Assembly: GCA_030272585.1 (NCBI GenBank)
Contig: BSYQ01000013.1
Location: forward strand, 930,001 to 994,000
Origin: Bryopsis sp. KO-2023
Taxonomy: Eukaryota; Chlorophyta; Ulvophyceae; Bryopsidales; Bryopsidaceae
DNA: 64,000 bases
Direction of reading: 5' to 3'
Shown here: piece by piece, positions 57,075 to 64,000 of the stretch
How positions within the stretch are numbered: position 1 is the first letter of the stretch
Layout of the letters: every line of letters begins with the position of its first letter
Made by a program: the position numbers and the translations under genes
The notes under the pieces: model-generated
What the model saw: the letters and a program-made list of their open reading frames with translations, nothing else
What the model was told of the DNA's origin: nothing
The model's database searches: none

Positions 57075-59829
57075 ATGAAGTTTGGAAAACAGTTGGCGCA
57101 ATTGGAAGAGAGCTTCCCGGCGCCTTGGCGAGGGACGATGCTCAAGTACGCCCCTCTAAAGGACCGCATCAAGAAGTGCAGCCACCCGGAAAGCGAAACC
57201 TGCAAGAAGGACGATTGCGACCATGGGTTCTTTCGGGAACTGGAGGATGAGGTGGACAGAATCAACAGGTACGTCTTTGTCTCGAACCCATTGGTGCCCA
57301 TCCTCAGAAGCTTCCCCTCTTTTTACAGTTGGTATTTTTTTTCCGTCAAACGCACGTTGCCGACGAATGCATCGTTTGTCGCGCCATCTTTCTTTACTCT
57401 GTGCGTAAGATTCCGCGAATGATGCGGTCGTCGAGCGAGCCACGTTAAATCCTTCGAAATCCGAACGTAAAACTCAGAAGTGAGCAGCAGCAGCAGCAGC
57501 AGAGGTCCCGGTCAAGGGCTCTTTTAATTTCGCTGAAAAGAAGCTTAGCGAGACCATCTGCATTTCGTTTCAAAACAAAAGCGAGCACTGTTAAAAGTAA
57601 AGCCAGACTCCATCCTTTGAGCTTCTTCCTGCCTTGATTTTTCTTGAGCCATTTTAAGCTTCGGTTAATTATGAGATGGTTTTCCCCTTCAGCCCCCTGA
57701 TTGTGCTTTTTTTTTCTTCCAAAACTCTGACAGGCTTTTTGAAACCATTGCGTCTGCAACTTTGCAAGCGAATCGATCGTTGAGCCCTCCCGGCGGATGT
57801 CCTTGTTTTCCATTTTTGGGCAAAAAGAAAATCAAGCTTTCCAACGGAATGACGATGGAGGCCACCCCCGAAATGGTGGCTCAATATTCAAGATTGTGCA
57901 TCGACTATGCGAGGGTAAGCCAAAAAAAAAAAAAAAAATTGTCGAAAAAATAAAATAAAAAAAATTGTTCATTTCAACAATCTTTTTTTTTGTTTCAAAT
58001 AATGTCTGCGGTTTGAAGAGAAAAAACAGAGTTTGCAGGAAGACTGTTTTTTCTCCTATTTCGATTTTTTTCCTGTTTTGCTTTGATTTTTCAGGCGAAC
58101 GCAATTGCTTTGAGGAAAATAATCAAGAAACACGATAAGCATTGCCACAGCAGGAAGGGTAAAGATTTGCTTGTAAAGTTGTGGACCGACCAAACCGGCC
58201 GCTTTTCTTTTCTGCATTCGCCTCTGTTGATCGAATTGGCTGCCGTGGAAATCACCGCGTTGGAATCGAGAGAAGGCCCAGTGGAGGTCGCCACGGTGAG
58301 ACATCAAAAAAAGAAAATGCGTTGATATGTATACAACATACATGCGTTTTCCAGTAGAGCAGTTTGGATTTCTATTTACTTTCATGTCCATAAAACAAGT
58401 AGGAAAAAAAGGAATTTGACACCAATGCATCAACGCTGCCAGCATTCCGAATCTTCAATGCAGTTGAAAACCTTGATATGGCAGTTATAAGGCCGGAAAA
58501 TTCCTGTCTGTTGAGGGAAGTATATCTGGTGTTTGTATGGGTAAATCATGGAAATTAGAGGGTTTATTGATACAAATATACAGTTTTATTTATTTATTAT
58601 ATTTATATTTATTTTTTTGTTTTTCGTGGCCTCTGTGTTTAGCCTTGCAACCGCACAGGAAGCGATTTGTCATCCACCCCCACCCCCACCCCATGTGTTG
58701 AGGCCTCAACACCTCAAGCAGACAAGAGCTACATGAAAATAGAAGATTTGAGATGCCCAATATGTCTGGTGAGTTTTGCAGTAAAATGAATAAAATAAAT
58801 TGAGAAACAAGCAAAATAAATTCAATAAATTTATAATAATAATACTAATAAATAATGGTTGAAGTGGTCGAGAAATGGTGGAAAATTGGGCGTGTTCTTG
58901 TTTCCTGCAAAACCTGTGATTGGAAGAAAAAAAAAGCAATGCTATCCTCCTCCTCTTTTTTTTTATTCTCTCTGTTTTTAAAAGGCAAAAAAAATTGACT
59001 TCAAGATCATCGATAAAATCGCTCAAATTTGAGAAGAAATATCGAAGGGGACCTATCATGGCTTGGATTCTGTGCAGGACATTCCATTCAAACCTATATC
59101 TTTGGCATGCTCGCACATTTTCTGTGAAGATTGCCTGTTCAAATCGTGCGGAAAGGGGCGGACGCTGGGCACCACTCGTGCGATTCTCAACACCATATCT
59201 CACGGAGCCCAATGTCCAGAGTGTAGGCAGACCGATGTTTTTGCAAAATCTGTCATTTTATCGGAAACCACGAAAATGCTGCAAGCCAGGTGTGCACGCT
59301 TTTATACATTCTGATGGAAGTATATTGGGCTTTCCTTTTTTTTTTTTTTGTTCGGGTGTGGAGGAGCAAACTTAGGTTTTATATGTTAAGCAGGAAATCT
59401 GGAAAAAGAAAAGGGTTTCGATGATGATTAAAAAAAAAACCCGAAGCACCGTCGTTGCTGTGTTATTTTTCCCAAGCAGTGGGGTTGGTCTATAGTTTTT
59501 AGTGTTCAGGGCTTTTTTTTCATTTTTGTTTTTAAAAAAGAGAGGCGGGGGGCAGGGGAATTTTTTTCATATTCAGAGTTGGATGGTACCATATATATTT
59601 GGGGGGGACGGGGATCTGTTTCTTTTTCTGTTTCTCTTTTTTTTTTTTTTTAACTGGATTTCACGCTCTTGTTTCTTTGGAAATTTTTAGGCATCCCGAC
59701 TACTGGGCTGAGCGTGCAGCTGAGGTGGAGAGATATCAGCAGGAGCTGCGGCAGATATACGAAAAGAAAAAGGAGAACGCAATGAGGGGTTTGAGGGGAT
59801 TCCATCCCTCCTATTTGATATACTCCTGA
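57075..59829 (+). CDS. SPX-RING ubiquitin ligase-like protein
   Basis: Exons 57075-57268, 57734-57914, 58095-58295, 58643-58768, 59078-59289 and 59691-59829 are GT..AG and total 1,053 bases (350 residues plus stop). The N-terminal SPX domain (about 1-190) starts MKFGKQLAQL, has YAPLKDRIK, and keeps the inositol-polyphosphate-binding lysine cluster LRKIIKKHDKH (K133, K136, K137, K140). After a Thr/Pro linker comes a C3HC4 RING: C230, C233, C245, H247, C250, C253, C280, C283. The first two cysteines are in one exon and the rest in the next. The tail YWAERAAEVERYQQELRQ is helical. Plant members of this architecture (NLA type) degrade phosphate or nitrate transporters in response to phosphate status. 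That role here is inferred. Confidence 0.92.
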
Positions 59830-62800
59830 TTGTTTTGGATCCCCGGTCGAAGGAAAAAGAAAAGGGAAATCTCCAAAGGAAGAGAAAACCACACAGCAAT
59901 GCTTCGAAAGAAACCACAGGTGGGTTTTATGGATGTTTTTTTCTTTTTCCTTTTTTTTTCTACTTTTTTTTTGTTTTTTGTTTTGGAATCGGTGTACCAC
60001 AAGGTATCCAAAGGGGGTGGGAGGGAGTTATGTATGTAATGACCACAGGGAAAAAAAAAAGTTTCGGAAAAAAAAAAGAAAAGGGAGAGGAAAAAATCTG
60101 TATTAAGAAAAGAGAGAGAGAGGGCAACCCTCTCTACAAAAGGAAAAAAAAACAATGGAGCAAGAAAAAAAAAACCCAAACAAAAGGGAAAGAACAGGGG
60201 TTTATTCAGGGGTTTTTGAAAAAAAAAAACAAGTTTTTTGATTTCTCGTCGTGGGGGGGACAAAAAAGAAAAAAACCACGATACCGACGATGCATTTGAC
60301 TTGATAATTATAACTGTATAATTTTTAGATATTTACGAATGGAGCTCTCTTTTCTTTTTCTTTGGTTGGTTTACTTTTTTTTTTGTCTGCGTTGCTTCAT
60401 TTACCTTCATTAGGAAGGCATAAGGGATCGACAGTTTTTTTTTTTAACCCCCAAATCTCAGGGATTCGAAGGAAAAAAAAACTGACCGGTTTCTTTTTGA
60501 GATTGGGCGATTGCATGAGCAAGGGAAAAAAATTTAATAACGAATGTAGAGTTTAAAGAAAAAAGAAAGGGAAAAAAAAAAAAACTTCCAAAAAAAGAGA
60601 AAAGGTTTTAACTATGCAACATGCAACTCCCTCGAAGAAAATCCCCAAAAGGGGGGGGGGTTCCAAAATTACAACGAAAAAAAAAAACTGAAAGAAAAAA
60701 GGTAACTCTACTATCATAGCTTTACTGAAGCTGCTGTTTCAGTCTCGGCTTTTTTTTTTCCTTTTTTTTTCTTGAGGGTTTTTTTACAGTTGAACTAATC
60801 TGAGAGCAACACGGAACAAGGTACAAAAGAAACAAGTGAATAGAAAAAGAAACAAAAATCATCAAACTTAAAAAAAAAGTCGTGTTTACTTTCTGTGGGT
60901 TAGAGATGCGGGTGGGATGGATTTTTTTTTTTGAAAAGTGAGTGGCAGTAATGAATCCTTGTCTGGAAAAAAAGGGAGAATTCCTGACAGACTGTGGAGA
61001 TTCGAAAACTGTTTGCTACTGTCAGACAGAGAGAGAGAGAGAATGAGAGCCAAAAAAAAAAAAAAAGAAACTGAAAAAAAAAAGAAAGAGTGGAGAAAGG
61101 TAGATATGTCTCTATATATACATAAGCGTGTGTGAGTTCTTCATAGGGTGCAGTGGGGTTTTCCTGGAATATATTCATATATATATAAATCTCAAATTGA
61201 GAGTGAATCCAGGAAGGTATTTGGATAAGTTTGGAATTTTTGTCCAGCAGGATTTAGTATATGCACTCCTTTCTCCACCCTTTCATTTTTTTTCCCTTCA
61301 GCAAAAAAACTTTTTACTGTTACTCTCTTTTTTTTTCAGTAGAAATGGGCTTTAAAACGAAAATATATCCTAGATGCAGTGAATTCGTCAATTTTTTTTT
61401 TTTTTAAACAATCCATTCAATTCTGCTTTTTTTTATTTTGGTTTTTTTGTTTTTTGTGGAGAATCTCTTTGATGCTTTTTTTCTGTGGAAAACCCGAAAA
61501 GAGCGTCAGGATATATTTTTGAGTGGGGGAGGGGGTTTTGGGGGTTGGGTAAGAGAAAAAAAAATCACATTATGTGTGTGAGAGAGATATAGAGAGAGTT
61601 TCAATCTGACTTTTCAGAGTGTCAGAAAAACAGATAGTGGGGGAGGGTTGTGGAGAATAAGAAAACGAAAAAAAATGGCCTCTTTAGGATGGAAATCGGG
61701 TTCTGTTTTTCGTTTTAATTGAGAGAAAGTCGTGAACCTGTTGTGAGAGTGAGAGAGTGCTTCTTCTGCTTCTGAGAGTGAGAAAAAGTGTGAGAGAGAT
61801 GGAGAGCAACATCGAAAAGAAAAAGCAGCAAGAATCATGTCCGTGCATGCTTTTTCTTGAGAGCGTGAGGAGAGAGAGAGAGAGAGAGTAAACCGCTAAG
61901 CAAGAGTGTTTCAGAAAGGTTTTTTTTTGGTCAATCCAGAGAAGGTGAAATTGAATGAAGTAATATGTCTATGCAGTACCATAAACTTTTGGAGGAGTGA
62001 GAGAGTGAGAGAAAGAGTGAGAAGAGTGAAAACTGTGTGAAGAATGAGAGAAAGAGAGAACGTTCTGATGTCGCTTTTCGCACAATGTAAAAAGAGTTTT
62101 CTGTTTTTTTTTATTTTCTGTTCGGATGAGTGAGAGAGAATGAGAATCTGTGTATCGATTGAAAGCGTACGCGTATCACGGTTTTCTACAGAAATGGTAA
62201 GGAAACTGAATGAGAGAGGTGTGAGAGAGAAATAGAGAGAGGGAGGGAGAGATGTCCTGCTTAGAAGAATATCAGCAGTTGCAAGAAAGATAGGAAATAT
62301 CAGGAGGGAGGCACGGCCTGATAAGGAAATTTCTCAGCAGTCGTAATAAAATTTTGATGTGGAAATGCCCAGAAGAATTTTTTTGTTTTTTCAAGGCATG
62401 TTTCGTAGCCTGCACTTTTTTTTGTTAACCTTTTTTTTTGTGATTTGTTGAATTGCTCTCATTTTTTGGGGGTTTCTTGCAGAAGTCCAGGGAGCGTTGC
62501 ATGTGCCGGTATCTCTTCGTATGCATAAAAGACTTTTTCCTTGCAGCCGGTGACCTACAGAGATAGGGTGAGCGTGTGTGTGTGAGAGAGAGAGAAAAAA
62601 TATATATTTATATTATAAGAGCGAGCTGTATTTTTTTAGTTTGTGGTGTACATTTAGTTGTGACATACAACAAAAGAGTGATAGAGTGTCTAATTGTTTT
62701 GTTGTTAATGAGTGAAATTGAGAGTGTGAGAATCATGACGTTGTATGCAATGAGAGTCAAAGCATTTTTTTCTTTTTTTTTTCTTCTTTGGGGGGACCCT

Positions 62801-63890
62801 CTACTCAGGGAAAAAAAAAGAGTAATATTTTGTCTCAGTCATATTGGGTGAGAGGAAAGGAGTGAAAGAGAGAGAGAGAAGTGAAAGGGATATGAGTGGC
62901 AATAGCGTTTTATGGATTTCATGTGTCGAGAAACTTTTATTTTGGTTTTTACAATTTTTTTTTTTCATACGAATCCAAACTCCATTTCATTCAGCCCATG
63001 GTCGGATTGGAGGAAACGGAGGAGGGGGGACATACATCGAAAGTTGGTAGAAAAAATCGAAAAAAAATATCACTCGTGTTTTTGGGAAGGTGAAATGTGA
63101 TCCAGGCTGGGGTGTTTGTATTTATGTGGGTGTTGAGCTGATCTCGATGATTCTGAAGTTTTTTAAGTTACAAGGTCAAACTTCAGAAAAACGAAACTCT
63201 TTTTGTGAGACCTAGCTTTCTACAGATCCACCCAAATCCTCTCCCTCTCTGTATCGTGCATCCGTGACACCTTCATGCCCAAATTCATAGATTTGAACTC
63301 ATTCTCCCCTGATTACTCATTAATGTGGTGGACCTGGTGGAACAATATAGTAATGGTCTCATATTCACGGTGATTCCTGGTGATTCCTGGTGATTCCTGG
63401 CTCATACTGTGTACATTTGGGGGGTTTCGAAGATAAATGTCATGTGTTGAAGCTACGAAGTTGTCAGTTGCAATCGGATCCAGTTGTTCTGTGTATCGGG
63501 AAAAAAAACGGAGTCAAGCATTTGTGAACTTTTCAAGAGCGCCCAGCAGAACAGCACAGGCACCGCACCGTATCGTACCGCAAACAGTTTGTGTCGAGAA
63601 ATTTGTCCAACTCTTCCTCTGTCTGTTCCGAATCCAAACGTAATCCGCTGCGCACATTTCTGGAGCAGCCAGCAGCAAAAACACAAAACGACGTACGCGA
63701 CAAAACAATGATGTCACATTCTGTTGCTGGCTCCTGTTTGGCAACTGCGCGCGCGCGCTCCATCGCACCGCATTCGCCGTTACCTCTCCGAGAACGGATC
63801 GCCCCCTGTCCGTCCAGGCAACGCGGAACTGCACACCGACCTTTCCACAAACCCAGGCGCCAACGTCGATACAGAACGCTGACGCGTGCG
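59830..63890. other. Long low-complexity spacer
   Basis: 3' region of the SPX-RING gene, then poly-A and poly-T tracts. 61560-62600 and 62840-62890 are GAGAGA/GTGAGA-rich. A TGGTGATTCC decamer repeats three times at about 63370-63400. No exon with conserved coding was found. Confidence 0.55.
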
Positions 63891-64000
63891 ATGGCGGAGG
63901 TCGTTTTGCCCGAAGGGTTGGGGAAAAGGGTGCTGGTCGTCGGTGGGAATCGCGGCCTGGGGCTGGAGATGGTGAAGTATCTGGTCAAGGGAGGGTGCGA
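63891..64000 (+). CDS. Short-chain dehydrogenase/reductase, N-terminal fragment
   Basis: ATG at 63891 opens a frame to the window edge: MAEVVLPEGLGKRVLVVGG, then NRGLGLEMVKYLVKGGC. The GGNRGLGLEM glycine motif after a hydrophobic beta strand is the NAD(P)-binding turn of SDR enzymes. The rest lies outside the window, so the substrate cannot be judged. Upstream DNA is GC-rich (a GCGCGCGCGC run at about 63749-63758), fitting a promoter. Confidence 0.65.
   Translation, partial: MAEVVLPEGLGKRVLVVGGNRGLGLEMVKYLVKGGC

Overview
The window is nuclear DNA of an intron-rich unicellular eukaryote, probably a microalga or related protist. Introns are mostly 80-350 bp with GT..AG borders. Intergenic DNA is full of A/T and G/C homopolymers, and host exons encode ordinary eukaryotic proteins: a PP2A catalytic subunit, an SPX-RING protein of the kind known from plants and algae, a plant-like 2H phosphoesterase, a Sec14/CRAL-TRIO protein and an EF-hand protein. 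I cannot name the species. Nothing bacterial, organellar or viral was seen.

Layout. 1-4.6 kb: the end of a membrane-protein gene (+) and a 2H-phosphoesterase-like gene (-). 4.6-15.7 kb: a Ty3/gypsy-type pol gene (element C) split by nested DNA transposons. Element b (8-bp duplication) carries element c inside its own terminal repeat, and a roughly 1-kb palindrome (d) that is itself hit by element e. Further on, an intact 5.2-kb hAT transposon with a 9-exon transposase gene sits in the RNase H region. 17.1-19.2 kb: a decayed pogo/Tigger-like transposase gene hit by a short relative of b. 20.9-28.3 kb: small membrane-protein genes, exons between inverted CGTCG-rich repeats, and a gene with repeated NPxxPxY motifs. 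29-40 kb: CRAL-TRIO, LRR, EF-hand and PP2A genes. 41.9-56.7 kb: a young Ty3/gypsy LTR element (A, minus strand) that contains a 9.1-kb non-coding LTR element (B, LARD-like). 57.1-59.8 kb: SPX-RING gene. 60-63.9 kb: low-complexity spacer. 63.9 kb to the end: start of a short-chain dehydrogenase gene.

The most unusual content is in the transposons. Several families with 8-bp (hAT-type) duplications each have termini built from their own short repeated motif. In the intact hAT the motif is also amplified inside transposase introns. Three of the non-autonomous structures carry tRNA-like Pol III boxes in their cores, twice as mirror-image pairs. Element A shows a canonical -1 frameshift heptamer, and A and B share a primer-binding site. 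By eye both LTR pairs are identical. Removing each insertion with one duplication copy restores the interrupted frame in four cases (b and hAT in C, B in A, the b-relative in the pogo gene). Joined exon lengths of PP2A, SPX-RING and hAT transposase are exact multiples of three, which supports the splice models.
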